A DNA stretch of 64,000 bases from Caulobacter segnis (GCF_003243465.1 NZ_QFQZ01000003.1:60028-124027), one strand, 5' to 3'. Numbered from the stretch's first letter, positions 30,288 to 39,351 are shown. The notes: a model not told the origin generated them from the sequence alone. Translations and numbers: made by a program.

Positions 30288-32462
30288 ATGACCCCCGACG
30301 ATCTGGCTCTCATCGATCTGGCCCCGATGACGCTGGCCGGCGTCGCGCCGAGCCCGGAGATCGAACGCTACCGCCAGGTCCGTGGGCGCACCGAGCTCTT
30401 GGCCGCTCCGCTGTCGCCGGAAGACCAGTCCGCCCAGTCGATGGCTGACGCGAGCCCGACGAAGTGGCATCGCGCCCATACCACCTGGTTCTTCGAGACC
30501 TTCCTGCTGGTCCCGTTTCTGCCCGGCTACGCCGTCTATGATCCCGACTACGGCTACCTGTTCAATTCCTATTACGAGGCCTTGGGGCCTCGGCAGCCGC
30601 GGCCGCAACGGGGGCTGCTGACGCGGCCCTCGACCCAGGCGGTGGGGGCCTACCGCGCGCACGTCGACGCCGCCATGGAGCGGCTTCTGGACGCCGCTCT
30701 GACCTCCGAAATCCGCGAGCGTCTGGACCTGGGCCTCGCCCATGAGGAGCAGCACCAGGAGCTGATCCTGATGGATATCCTGCACCTGTTCGCGCAGTCG
30801 CCGCTCAGCCCGGCCTACCAGGCCGGCGCGCCGGTCGGGCGTCCCGATCCGGGACCGCAAGCCTTCCATCGCTTCGACGGCGGCCTGGTCGAGATCGGCG
30901 CGGGCGACACGGGCTTTGCGTTCGATAACGAGCGTCCCCGGCACCGCGTCTATGTCGCGCCGTTCCGCCTGGCCGACCGCCTGGTCACCAACGGCGAATG
31001 GATCGATTTCATCGAGGCCGGCGGCTATCGGCGCGTCGATCTCTGGCTCTCTGAGGGCTGGGCGAAGGCCCAGGAAGAGGGCTGGGAGGCGCCGGCCTAC
31101 TGGCGGCGGGAAGACGACAGAACCTGGACCACCATGACCCTGCGGGGTCGTTGGCCCGTCGATCCGTCCGCGCCGGTCGTCCATGTCAGCTATCACGAGG
31201 CCGCCGCCTATGCGGCCTGGCGGGGCAAGCGGCTGCCCACCGAAGCCGAGTGGGAAGTCGCCGCCGGCGCCGGACACGCGGGCCTGCGGCAGCTCTACGG
31301 CGCGGCCTGGCAGTGGACCTCCAGCGCCTACGCCGCCTATCCGGGCTTCAAGCCTGGGGCCGGCGCGCTGGGCGAATACAACGGCAAATTCATGGTCAAC
31401 CAGATGGTCCTGCGCGGGGGCTGCGAGGCCACGCCGCCGGGCCATTCGCGCGCGACCTATCGAAACTTCTTCCATCCGGATCGCCGCTGGATGTTCGCCG
31501 GCGTGCGGCTGGCCGACGACGGCGGCCCCGAAGAGGCCTCGTCCGAGAACACCTTTCTGGCCGAGGTGATCGACGGGCTCTCCGCTACGCCCAAGACCCT
31601 GCCCGCGAAGTACTTCTACGACGCCGAGGGCTCTCGCCTGTTCGAGCAGATCTGCGATCTACCCGAATACTACCTGACCCGGACCGAGACGGCCCTGCTG
31701 CGCGAGATCGCGCCGGAGATCGCGGCGTACATCCCGGAGGACGCGGCCTTGGTCGAGTTCGGCAGCGGCGCCAGCACCAAGACCCGCCTCGTGTTGGACG
31801 CGGCGCCGCAGGTTTCGGTTTACGCGCCGATCGACATCAGCCCGACGGCGCTAGAGGCGGCCGCTGCCAGCCTGCGGGCGGACTATCCGGCGCTGACGAT
31901 CGCGCCGCTGGTCGAGGACTTCACCAGGGCGATGTCACCGCCGCAGGCGTGGCGCGAACATCCTGTCGTGGGCTTCTTCCCCGGCTCCACGATCGGCAAC
32001 TTCGCGCCGCCGGAGGCCGAGGCGCTGCTGCGCCAGGCGCGCGCGCTGCTGGGCGAGGGGGCCTTGTTCGTGGTCGGCGCCGACGTCGCCAAGGACCCGC
32101 AGGTTTTGATCCCAGCCTATGACGACGCCCAAGGCGTCACGGCGGCGTTCAACCGCAATGTGCTGGTCCATATCAATCGGGAGCTGGGCGGGACCTTCGA
32201 CCCCGCCGCGTTCGCTCACCGAGCCGTCTGGAACGCCGGGGAAAGCCGGATCGAGATGCATCTGGAGAGCGTGCGCGAGCAAATCGTCATGGTCGGCGAT
32301 CACGGCTTCCGTTTCGCCGCGGGCGAGACGATCCACACCGAGAACTCCTACAAGTATCGACCGCAGGCCTTCGAAACCATCGCCACGCGCGCCGGCTGGA
32401 GCGTCGCCCGTCGCTGGATCAGCGCCGATCCCGCCTTCGCGGTCTATCTGCTGACCGCCTGA
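30288..32462 (+). CDS. Fused EgtB-EgtD ergothioneine biosynthesis enzyme
   Basis: This 724-residue bifunctional protein joins two enzymes. Residues 1-410 are an EgtB sulfoxide synthase. It has a DinB-like helical domain with iron-ligand histidines (H64 in HRAHTTWFFE; H152 and H156 in AHEEQHQEL), then an FGE-like lectin domain (LPTEAEWEVAAG, QWTSSAYAAYPGF, MVLRGGCEATPPGHSR). Residues 421-724 are an EgtD histidine-betaine synthase with TLPAKYFYDAEGSRLFEQI, LPEYYLTRTE, and the SAM site VEFGSGASTKT (489-499). Both active sites look intact. The C-terminal methyltransferase is of the EgtD type, not the OvoA type. Ergothioneine is a cytoplasmic antioxidant thiol. AGGAG precedes the ATG at 30288. No egtA, egtC or egtE lies in the window. 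Confidence 0.9.
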   Translation: MTPDDLALIDLAPMTLAGVAPSPEIERYRQVRGRTELLAAPLSPEDQSAQSMADASPTKWHRAHTTWFFETFLLVPFLPGYAVYDPDYGYLFNSYYEALGPRQPRPQRGLLTRPSTQAVGAYRAHVDAAMERLLDAALTSEIRERLDLGLAHEEQHQELILMDILHLFAQSPLSPAYQAGAPVGRPDPGPQAFHRFDGGLVEIGAGDTGFAFDNERPRHRVYVAPFRLADRLVTNGEWIDFIEAGGYRRVDLWLSEGWAKAQEEGWEAPAYWRREDDRTWTTMTLRGRWPVDPSAPVVHVSYHEAAAYAAWRGKRLPTEAEWEVAAGAGHAGLRQLYGAAWQWTSSAYAAYPGFKPGAGALGEYNGKFMVNQMVLRGGCEATPPGHSRATYRNFFHPDRRWMFAGVRLADDGGPEEASSENTFLAEVIDGLSATPKTLPAKYFYDAEGSRLFEQICDLPEYYLTRTETALLREIAPEIAAYIPEDAALVEFGSGASTKTRLVLDAAPQVSVYAPIDISPTALEAAAASLRADYPALTIAPLVEDFTRAMSPPQAWREHPVVGFFPGSTIGNFAPPEAEALLRQARALLGEGALFVVGADVAKDPQVLIPAYDDAQGVTAAFNRNVLVHINRELGGTFDPAAFAHRAVWNAGESRIEMHLESVREQIVMVGDHGFRFAAGETIHTENSYKYRPQAFETIATRAGWSVARRWISADPAFAVYLLTA

Positions 32463-32489
32463 TCGGTGGAGCAGCCACGCGGACGCGAA

Positions 32490-32526
32490 AAAGCGCCGGT
32501 TCCGATCAGCTCGGAACCGGCGCTTT
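32490..32526 (-). terminator. Strong hairpin between egtB-egtD and the KGG gene
   Basis: A 16-bp perfect stem, AAAGCGCCGGTTCCGA (32490-32505) with TCGGAACCGGCGCTTT (32511-32526), has a five-base loop. On the minus strand it continues into a T-run (TTTTT). It therefore ends the KGG-gene transcript and probably also the converging egtB-egtD one. Confidence 0.8.
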
Positions 32527-32545
32527 CGTACCGTGGGGCGGTCGC

Positions 32546-32752
32546 TTAAAGCCCGCGCTCGCCGGGCCGGCCGCCTCGGGAGGAGGATCCGCCTTTGCGG
32601 CCGGCGTTGGCGGCCAGGTCTCGATCCTTGGCGAAGCTGCGCTTTTCGCTAGGCACGCTCGCTCCGCCCTTCCTGGCGATCTCGCGACGGCGTTCCGGGT
32701 CCATGGCGGCGAAACCGCGACGACCGCGGGGACGTTCGCTATCGGTGTCCAT
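32546..32752 (-). CDS. KGG-domain stress-response protein
   Basis: This 68-residue hydrophilic, very basic protein has the KGG repeat pattern of the GsiB/Con-10 family: RRGFAAMDPERRREIARKGG, VPSEKRSFAKDRDLAANAGRKGG, GGRPGERGL. Such proteins are made in general stress and stationary phase and are probably disordered. It lies nine bases downstream of the small proline-rich gene and may share its transcript. Confidence 0.8.
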   Translation of the reverse strand: MDTDSERPRGRRGFAAMDPERRREIARKGGASVPSEKRSFAKDRDLAANAGRKGGSSSRGGRPGERGL

Positions 32753-32761
32753 CTGGGGCTC

Positions 32762-32929
32762 CTAGTCGGGACTGGTCACAGGCGGTACGAGCGAGGGCGC
32801 GACGCCATAGGGACGGTCGTCCCCAGGATCGACCGGCGGCGAGGTGGGGGGCTCCTCGACGGGGACGACGCCGGGCTCGTACTCGGGCGGCTTGGGCTCG
32901 GGCGGGGGCGGGGCGTCGGGGTCGGTCAT
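32762..32929 (-). CDS. Small proline-rich protein
   Basis: This is a 55-residue acidic protein, about one third proline (MTDPDAPPPPEPKPPEYEPG, VPVEEPPTSPPVDPGDD). I do not recognise it. The upstream in-frame start at 33001 would add 24 residues but runs over the likely promoter. It precedes the KGG-domain stress gene closely, so a stress-related role is possible. Low sequence complexity makes the call less certain than for its neighbour. Confidence 0.55.
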   Translation of the reverse strand: MTDPDAPPPPEPKPPEYEPGVVPVEEPPTSPPVDPGDDRPYGVAPSLVPPVTSPD

Positions 32930-33049
32930 TTTGGTGTCGTTTCCTGCGCGTTCCGGTGAAGTAACCAGCGAGGAGGCTTTCGGTTCACCAAGAAGCCGCA
33001 CTAATTACGCCGGGCCGAGAACAATCGGTTGCAGAGGAGCCGCACCAAG

Positions 33050-33718
33050 ATGACGCGCAATCCCAAGAAAACGCTGTCTGGCGCTCTGTCTCATTGGCGT
33101 CTGGCCGTGGCTTTCGTGGCCGGCCTCATCACATGGGTGGTGACGAAATTCATCGGCGGCCCCGACGGCGCCGGTCTTTTGCTGGCGTGGGACGTCGCGG
33201 CGCTAGTCTATCTCGCCACCATGTGGACGTTGTTCATTCGCTCCGACGAACGGGAGTTGCGCTCGCGCGCGGCGCGCTATGACGAGGGCGTGCCGGTGCT
33301 GATGCTGATCGTGCTGGTCGCGACCGCCGCCAGCCTTGGGGCCGTGGTCGATGCGATGCTGGCGGCCAAGCACCTGTCCAGCGATGCGAAAGGGGTCATC
33401 ATCGGCAGCGCCGTGGCCACCCTCGTGCTCTCGTGGCTGGTGCTGCAGACGGTGTTTGTCCTGCACTACGCCCACCGCCATTTTGGGGCGGGCGAGGACA
33501 AGGGCGGTATCCAGTTTCCCGGCGAGCAGCCCAGCAGCTATCTCGACTTCGCCTATCTGGCCTTCAGCGTCGGCGCGACCTTCCAGGTCTCGGACAACAG
33601 TATCCTGACCTCCAGGCTGCGCCGGTTGGTCACCGCCCACGCGGCGGCCGCCTATTTCTACAACACCGCCGTCCTGGCGCTTGGCATCAACATCATCGCC
33701 AGCCTGATCGGCGGTTGA
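33050..33718 (+). CDS. DUF1345 inner-membrane protein
   Basis: The protein has 222 residues with about five hydrophobic helices and the DUF1345 family pattern: AVAFVAGLITWVVTKFI, LYLATMWTLFIRSDERELR-type loop, VFVLHYAHRHFGAGED and LDFAYLAFSVGATFQVSDN. The family is of unknown function. GAGGAG lies about 11 bases before the ATG at 33050. It is followed closely by the convergent EF-hand lipoprotein gene. Confidence 0.85.
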   Translation: MTRNPKKTLSGALSHWRLAVAFVAGLITWVVTKFIGGPDGAGLLLAWDVAALVYLATMWTLFIRSDERELRSRAARYDEGVPVLMLIVLVATAASLGAVVDAMLAAKHLSSDAKGVIIGSAVATLVLSWLVLQTVFVLHYAHRHFGAGEDKGGIQFPGEQPSSYLDFAYLAFSVGATFQVSDNSILTSRLRRLVTAHAAAAYFYNTAVLALGINIIASLIGG

Positions 33719-33733
33719 GGCGGTGCGGCGTGG

Positions 33734-34468
33734 CTAGCGCCGTCGCGGCGGCCCGCCACGACCGCCAAGGCCCTTGCCGTCTTCGGCCATCCGCTGCGCC
33801 GGCGTCTTCGGCAGTTCGTCCAGCTTGAGCAGGCCGTCCTTGTCGCGGTCGAGGAGGGCGAAGCGGGCCTTGGCGGCCTTGGCGGCTTCGTCGCGGGTGA
33901 TGCGGCGGTTGAAGTCGGCGTCGGCGCTCATCACCGGCTCCGGCTCGGCGAGCAGGCTGTAGAGCGTGGCGCCCTGCAGGACGTTCGAGGCCAAGCCGGC
34001 CCCGCGACGGCTCCTCGGCGAGCCGTCTTCCCCCGGCGGTCCGCCGCCGGGGCCCTGGCCCATCGGCCCCCGGCGCAGGCCGGGCGCCGCGCCGCCGACG
34101 ATCTCCGGCGCGATGCGGGTCTCGTAGGCCGACACCTCGAAGCCGTCGATCACCCCGTCATGGTCGGCGTCGACCACGGCGAAGAACCGCAGCGAGTCGG
34201 CGACGAACTCGCTCTGGCTCAGCGCGCCGTCGTGATTGGCGTCGGCGCCCGCGAACCAGGCGGCGACGGGGTAGGGCTGGCCGACGGGAGCGCGGAACGG
34301 CTCGCCGGCCGGACTGATGAACAACTGCCGCCCGCCCATCGCCCCCGGTCCGCCGCTCTCACCGCCGGGACGGCCTGGACCGCCAGGGGGCGTCTGGGGC
34401 GGGCTGCTGGCGCAGGCCGACAGGGTTGCGCCCAGGATGGCGGTGAGGGCGAGGGCGCGAAGCGTCAT
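33734..34468 (-). CDS. EF-hand calcium-binding lipoprotein
   Basis: This 244-residue secreted lipoprotein has the signal MTLRALALTAILGATLSAC (lipobox LSAC, C19). It then has four EF-hand loops: DANHDGALSQSE, DADHDGVIDGFE, DADFNRRITRDE and DRDKDGLLKLDE. The middle is a Gly/Pro-rich linker. The start at 34468 has GGAG nine bases before it; the in-frame starts at 34483 and 34519 lack a ribosome site and would disturb the signal. The gene sits next to a two-component system transcribed on the same strand, which could be its regulator. Confidence 0.85.
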   Translation of the reverse strand: MTLRALALTAILGATLSACASSPPQTPPGGPGRPGGESGGPGAMGGRQLFISPAGEPFRAPVGQPYPVAAWFAGADANHDGALSQSEFVADSLRFFAVVDADHDGVIDGFEVSAYETRIAPEIVGGAAPGLRRGPMGQGPGGGPPGEDGSPRSRRGAGLASNVLQGATLYSLLAEPEPVMSADADFNRRITRDEAAKAAKARFALLDRDKDGLLKLDELPKTPAQRMAEDGKGLGGRGGPPRRR

Positions 34469-34576
34469 AGACCGGGTCTCCATAGCCAAGCTTTGAAGAC
34501 CGCTCGCATTGCCGCGCAATGTCTGACGCGGCGGCAGAGCTTACGGCGGCGCAACAATTGACGAGGCTTTGTGGCC

Positions 34577-35998
34577 TTAAGCGGGCAGGCGCACGCAGGC
34601 GCGCAGGCCGCCCTCCGGGCGATTGACCAGGACGACGTCGCCGCCGTGGGTGCGGGCCAGCGAGCGGACGACCGCAAGCCCCAGGCCGATCCCGCCGGTC
34701 TCGCGATTGCGCGAAGGCTCGCCGCGATAGAAGGGTTCGAACACCCGCTCCAGCTCCGCGGGCGGCACGCCGGGGCCGTCGTCGTCGATCTCGATGATCG
34801 CCATGCCGTCTTCGGCGTAGACCCGGCCCCGGGCCGCCCCGCCGTATTTCAGGGCGTTCTCGACGAGGTTCTGCACGAGGCGCTTCAGCGCGACGGGATC
34901 CCCCTCGATCACCGTCTTTTCGGCGCGCTCCACCGTGGTGTCGCCGCCGGTCTCGGCGGCTTCGTCCATCACGCTTTCCAGCAGCGAGGCCAGCTCCAGC
35001 TTTGTCCGCTCGGCGGGCCGGTTGGTGTCTCGGACGAAGCCCAGGGTGGCGGCGATCATGGCCTCCATCTGGTCGATGTCGGCGGCCAGCTTGGGGCGGA
35101 TGTCGTCGGGCGCGGCCTCGATCCGGAACTTCAGGCGGGTAAGGGGCGTGCGCAGGTCGTGGGCGATCGCCCCGACCATGGCCGTGCGGTCCTCGACATA
35201 CCGGCGCAGCCGCTCCTGCATCATGTTGAAGGCCGACACCGCGGCGACGACCTCGGTCGAGCCCGAGAGATTGAGCGGCGGGGTGCGCGGGTCCTTGCCC
35301 AACCGCTCTGCGGCGTCGGCGAAGGCGGTGATCGGCTGGGAGAGGCGGCGGGCGAACAGCCAGGCCAGGGGCGTCACGGCGATGACCGACAGCAGCAGGA
35401 TCAGCAGGATCCGCTGCTGCCAGCTGTCCAGCCGGAAGGTGGGCTTGGGCTCGACGACCAGCCAATGGCCGTCGCTCTGGCGCACGCCGAACTTGAAGTC
35501 GCCGAAGATCAGCGGCTCGTCCCGGCCCTGGCTCCGCGAGCCGGGCGGGCCACCGGATCCGGGCTCCCGGGCGAAAGGCTCGCGGGGCTGATGCGCGTTG
35601 GGTCGGGCGGGGCCGTCGTCTGAGGTCTTCGGCGGGTTGACCGGCGTGCGCCGCACGAAGAACCGCGGGCCATTGTCGATCTGCAGCTCGACCCGGTTCA
35701 CCGGCACGCCGATCGCGCGGGCGATGCCGGCCTTGAAGTCGGCGCGTCGGATGCTGTCCTGTCCGTTGGAGCGCAGCGAGCTCCGTTCCTTGACGACCAA
35801 GAGGCGGCCGTCGCGCGGCTGGACGGGCTGGCCGGTCTTGAGCGCGCGGACGATCTCGGCCGAGCGATAGAATTCGGGCGGCGGCGGCGGCAGGTTGAAG
35901 ATGACCGCGATGGCGATCAACTGGGCGGCCACCAGCGTGACGATCACCAGCCCGAGAGCCTGCACGAACAGCGGCGCGCCGCGCCGAAACATCGTCAT
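34577..35998 (-). CDS. Sensor histidine kinase
   Basis: This is a 473-residue two-pass membrane kinase. Helices lie at about 10-33 and 197-216, with a periplasmic domain between them (35-190) containing a Pro/Gly-rich insert at 118-160. HAMP (about 218-270), the H-box AIAHDLRTPLTRL with His280, and an ATPase domain with NLVENALKYGG, DDDGPGVP and GIGLGLAVVR follow. The sensed signal is not evident. The ATG overlaps the response-regulator stop by a few bases, so the two are co-translated. It is of the EnvZ-like class that phosphorylates OmpR-type regulators. Confidence 0.9.
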   Translation of the reverse strand: MTMFRRGAPLFVQALGLVIVTLVAAQLIAIAVIFNLPPPPPEFYRSAEIVRALKTGQPVQPRDGRLLVVKERSSLRSNGQDSIRRADFKAGIARAIGVPVNRVELQIDNGPRFFVRRTPVNPPKTSDDGPARPNAHQPREPFAREPGSGGPPGSRSQGRDEPLIFGDFKFGVRQSDGHWLVVEPKPTFRLDSWQQRILLILLLSVIAVTPLAWLFARRLSQPITAFADAAERLGKDPRTPPLNLSGSTEVVAAVSAFNMMQERLRRYVEDRTAMVGAIAHDLRTPLTRLKFRIEAAPDDIRPKLAADIDQMEAMIAATLGFVRDTNRPAERTKLELASLLESVMDEAAETGGDTTVERAEKTVIEGDPVALKRLVQNLVENALKYGGAARGRVYAEDGMAIIEIDDDGPGVPPAELERVFEPFYRGEPSRNRETGGIGLGLAVVRSLARTHGGDVVLVNRPEGGLRACVRLPA

Positions 35999-36759
35999 GG
36001 GGTGCGCACGACCTTGGCGGTGAACATGTAGCCTTCGCTGCGGATCGTGCGGATCAGCTCGCCGCCGCCGCCGTCGTCCAGCTTGCGCCGCAGACGGCTG
36101 ATCTGGACGTCGATCGCGCGGTCATAGGCGTCGCTGTCGCGGCCCCGGGCCAGATCCAGCAGTTGGTCGCGCGTCAGGACGCGCTGCGGACGCTCGACGA
36201 AGGCGCGAAGCAGCGAGAATTCGCCGCTGGAGAGGTTGACCACCACCGACTGCGGCGAGCGCAATTCGCGACGCACCAGATCCAGGCGCCAGCCGGCGAA
36301 CTCGCACGCCGCGCCGATCACGTCGTCGGCCACGCGGGGTTCCTGCCGACGACGCAGCACGGCCCGGACGCGGGCGAGAAGCTCGCGCGGATTGCAGGGC
36401 TTGGGCAGGTAGTCGTCGGCGCCGAGCTCCAGGCCCACGATCCGGTCGGTCTCTTCGCCCATCGCCGACAGCATGATGATCGCCGGGCCATCGGCGGCGG
36501 CGGACAGGCGACGGCAGATCGCCAGTCCGTCCTCGCCGGGCAGCATCACGTCCAGGACCACCAGGTCGACCGGGCCCCTGGCCAGGACCTGCTCCATGGT
36601 GCGGGCGTCCTGGGCGGTCTCGACGGCGTAGCCGTGGCGGGCGAGGAAGTCGGAGACCACGTCGCGGATGCCGGGGTCGTCATCGACGATCAGGATGCGG
36701 GACGCGGCGCCACGTGACGCGTCGGGATCGCCTTGGAGCGTGTTTGGGGCGTTTTCCAT
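35995..36759 (-). CDS. OmpR-family response regulator
   Basis: This is a 254-residue regulator. The receiver domain has ILIVDDDPGIRD (acidic pocket), the phospho-acceptor D70 in LVVLDVMLPGEDG, a Thr/Ser position in IIMLSAMGEE, and Lys in DDYLPKPCNP. The C-terminal winged helix has SSGEFSLLRAFVERPQRVLT and RAIDVQISRLRRKLD. It is the first gene of the operon with the histidine kinase. GGAAGA lies four bases before the ATG. Confidence 0.92.
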   Translation of the reverse strand: MENAPNTLQGDPDASRGAASRILIVDDDPGIRDVVSDFLARHGYAVETAQDARTMEQVLARGPVDLVVLDVMLPGEDGLAICRRLSAAADGPAIIMLSAMGEETDRIVGLELGADDYLPKPCNPRELLARVRAVLRRRQEPRVADDVIGAACEFAGWRLDLVRRELRSPQSVVVNLSSGEFSLLRAFVERPQRVLTRDQLLDLARGRDSDAYDRAIDVQISRLRRKLDDGGGGELIRTIRSEGYMFTAKVVRTP

Positions 36760-36929
36760 GGGGATCTTCCTGTCACGGCCCTGTCACGCTCAGATTTCAT
36801 CTCTGCAACAGCCATGCAACCCCGGCATGGCATCGCCAGGGTGCGTCGACGGCCGCTCCCCCCACCCTGCGGTCGGCCGGCGCGTGGACCCGATCCGCTT
36901 CCCCCTGTTTAGCGGGTCGGGTTCCTGCC

Positions 36930-37646
36930 TCAGCCCGGCGAGTGGCTTTCCGGCGCGGCGTAGTGCGCGCCCTGGGCCTTCATCGCCGCCACGGCGCGAT
37001 CGCCGACGAACGGATTGCCGCGGCGCTCGGCGCCGAAGCTGGACATCGGGCCGTGGCCCGGCACGAACCGCACGTCGTCGCCCAGCGGCCACAGCTTCTG
37101 AGTGATGGCGTCGATCAGGTCCTGGTGATTGCCCATCGGGAAGTCGGTTCGTCCGATCGAGCCCTGGAACAGCACGTCGCCCACCTGGGCGAACTTGGTG
37201 GCGCGGTGGAAGAACACCACGTGGCCCGGCGTGTGGCCGGGGCAGTGCAGGACCTCGAACTCGGTCTCGCCCAGGGTGACCTTGTCGCCGTCGTGCAGCC
37301 AGCGGTCGGTCACGAAGATCCGGGCCTCGGGCATGCCATACATCTCGCCGCTCTGCTGGATGCGGTCGATCCAGAACTGGTCGGCCTCGTGCGGGCCCTC
37401 GATCGGAACGCCGGTGCGCGCCTTCAGCTCGGCCGCGCCGCCGGCGTGGTCCATGTGGCCGTGGGTGATCCAGATCTTCTCCAGCGTCAGGCCCTTGTCG
37501 GCCAAGGCCTTCAGCAACCGGTCGACCTCGCCGCCGGGATCGATGATCGCGGCCTTCATCGTCCTCGTGCACCAGACGATCGTGCAGTTCTGCTGCAGCG
37601 GCGTGACCGGCGCGATCACGGCCGCGATGGGCATGGCGTCACTCAT
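36930..37646 (-). CDS. MBL-fold metallo-hydrolase (glyoxalase II-like)
   Basis: This 238-residue zinc hydrolase has THGHMDHAGG (the THxHxDH metal motif), HCPGHTPGHVVFF, VLFQGSIGRTDFPMG and VPGHGPMSSF. The pattern is that of glyoxalase II/persulfide-dioxygenase-like small MBL proteins; no rhodanese domain is attached. The start at 37646 has GGAG nine bases upstream. An alternative start at 37661 adds five residues. Confidence 0.88.
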   Translation of the reverse strand: MSDAMPIAAVIAPVTPLQQNCTIVWCTRTMKAAIIDPGGEVDRLLKALADKGLTLEKIWITHGHMDHAGGAAELKARTGVPIEGPHEADQFWIDRIQQSGEMYGMPEARIFVTDRWLHDGDKVTLGETEFEVLHCPGHTPGHVVFFHRATKFAQVGDVLFQGSIGRTDFPMGNHQDLIDAITQKLWPLGDDVRFVPGHGPMSSFGAERRGNPFVGDRAVAAMKAQGAHYAAPESHSPG

Positions 37647-37666
37647 CCAGGCGAGCTCCAAAGGAA

Positions 37667-37694
37667 AAGGGCGGGAGCCGAAGCGCCCGCCCTT
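37667..37694 (-). terminator. Intrinsic terminator of the amino-acid permease gene
   Basis: A nine-base perfect stem, AAGGGCGGG (37667-37675) with CCCGCCCTT (37686-37694), is followed on the minus strand by TTTTCC. It closes the permease transcript and lies just before the MBL hydrolase start. Confidence 0.8.
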
Positions 37695-37734
37695 CTGACC
37701 TAAAGCCTATCGGCCAGAGATCAAGCCAACCTTG

Positions 37735-39351
37735 TCAGTCGCGCTCTTCCTTCGAGCCCGGCGCGGGGGCGCCTGGCATCGGCGGAACCGGGCCGGCCGG
37801 CGCGTCGGCGGCCAGTTCCGGGACCTCGGTGAGGCCGCGGCCGACGTGGCTCTTGCGGTAGCCGTAGGCGAAGTAGATCACCAGGCCGATCGCGCCCCAG
37901 ACGGGCAGCACGGCCATGGCTTCGAGCGGCAGGTTGAAATACAGCACCGCGCAGCCGACCAGCGAGATCGGGGCGATCACCCAAACCAGCGGCGTGCGGA
38001 ACGGGCGGTGGCGGTTCGGATCCTTCACGCGCAGAACCATCACGGCGATCGACACCATGAAGAAGGCGAACAGCGTGCCCGAGTTCGAGATGTCGGCCAG
38101 CTGACCGACCGGGAAGAACGCGCCGGCCAGGGCGACGAACAGGCCCGTGACGATGGTCACGATATGCGGCGTCTTGAACTTCGGGTGGATGGTTGCGAGC
38201 TTCTCCGGCAGCAGGCCGTCGCGCGCCATCACGAAGAAGATCCGGGTCTGGCCGTAGATCATCATCAGGATGACCGAGGGCAGGGCCAGGTTCGCCGCCA
38301 GGCCCAGCAGGTTGCCGACCAGCGGGAAGTTGATCTGGCGCAGGACGTGGGCCAGGGCCTCGTTCGAGCAGACCAGGGCGTCCTTGTTGGCGGCCAGGTT
38401 GCAGGCGGCGGTGAAGGCGGCCGAACCCGGCTGGACGGCCGAGCCGTCGGCGCCGACGACCGGCTGGGCGCCAACCGCGCCGATCGCGCCCGCCGCGACC
38501 AGCAGATAGAAGATGGTGCACAGCGCCAGCGAACCGATCAGGCCGATCGGGACGTTGCGCTGCGGGTTCTTGGTTTCCTCGGCGGCGGTCGAGACCGCGT
38601 CGAAGCCGACATAGGCGAAGAAGATCGAGGCGGCGGCGCCGACCACGCCCATGCCGGTGGTGCCCGCGGGACCAAACCAGCCGTTCGGGGTGAACGGCGA
38701 GAAGTTGCCGGACTTCAGAACCGGCAGGGCCAGGACGATGAACACGCTCAGGGCGGTGACCTTGATGGCCACCAGGAACGCGTTGACGGTGGCGCTTTCG
38801 GTGGTGCCGACGACCAGCAGGGCGGTGACGGCCAGGGCCACGACGATGGCCGGGACGTTGACGATGCCGGCGCTGAAGTCGGCGACCGGCATCCAGCCGT
38901 TCATCGACCAGGCCGGGCCATGCCGAATGGCGTCGGGCCAGTGGAATCCGAGCGCGTGCTCGATCAGGCCTAGGAAGTAGCCGGACCAGCCGACCGACAC
39001 GGCGCTGGCGGCGACCGCATATTCCAGGATTAGCGCCCAGCCGACCATCCAGGCCAGCAGTTCGCCCATGACGGCGTAGGAGTAGGTGTAGGCCGAGCCC
39101 GAGACGGGCACCATCGAAGCCAGTTCAGAATAGCAGAGCGCGGCGAAGGCGCAGACGGCGCCGGCGATCACGAAGCTCCACATCATGCCGGGACCGGCTT
39201 TCTGAGCCGCGGCGGCGGTCAGAACGAAGATGCCGGTGCCGATGATCGCGCCAACCCCCAGCAGCGTCAGCTGCACGGGACCCAGCGAGCGGTGCAGCGA
39301 TTTTTTCTCGGCCGTCGCTAGGATCGCATCAAGCGATTTTACGCGCCACAT
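37735..39351 (-). CDS. APC-superfamily amino-acid permease
   Basis: This 538-residue transporter has twelve or more membrane spans and the APC signature GVGAIIGTGIFVLT in the first helix, AFAALCYSELASMVPVSGSA, and FFAYVGFDAVSTAAEETKNP. It is of the cationic-amino-acid (CAT/YfnA-like) branch. The hydrophilic tail is Pro-rich (GPVPPMPGAPAPGSKEERD). The start at 39351 has a perfect GGAGGA five bases before it. The transported amino acid cannot be stated. It is a single gene with its own terminator. Confidence 0.9.
   Translation of the reverse strand: MWRVKSLDAILATAEKKSLHRSLGPVQLTLLGVGAIIGTGIFVLTAAAAQKAGPGMMWSFVIAGAVCAFAALCYSELASMVPVSGSAYTYSYAVMGELLAWMVGWALILEYAVAASAVSVGWSGYFLGLIEHALGFHWPDAIRHGPAWSMNGWMPVADFSAGIVNVPAIVVALAVTALLVVGTTESATVNAFLVAIKVTALSVFIVLALPVLKSGNFSPFTPNGWFGPAGTTGMGVVGAAASIFFAYVGFDAVSTAAEETKNPQRNVPIGLIGSLALCTIFYLLVAAGAIGAVGAQPVVGADGSAVQPGSAAFTAACNLAANKDALVCSNEALAHVLRQINFPLVGNLLGLAANLALPSVILMMIYGQTRIFFVMARDGLLPEKLATIHPKFKTPHIVTIVTGLFVALAGAFFPVGQLADISNSGTLFAFFMVSIAVMVLRVKDPNRHRPFRTPLVWVIAPISLVGCAVLYFNLPLEAMAVLPVWGAIGLVIYFAYGYRKSHVGRGLTEVPELAADAPAGPVPPMPGAPAPGSKEERD

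Noticed and set aside
30288..32462. Reading the fused gene as OvoA (ovothiol synthase)
   Set aside because: The C-terminal methyltransferase has the EgtD signature (LPAKYFYDAEG, VEFGSGASTKT), not the OvoA type.
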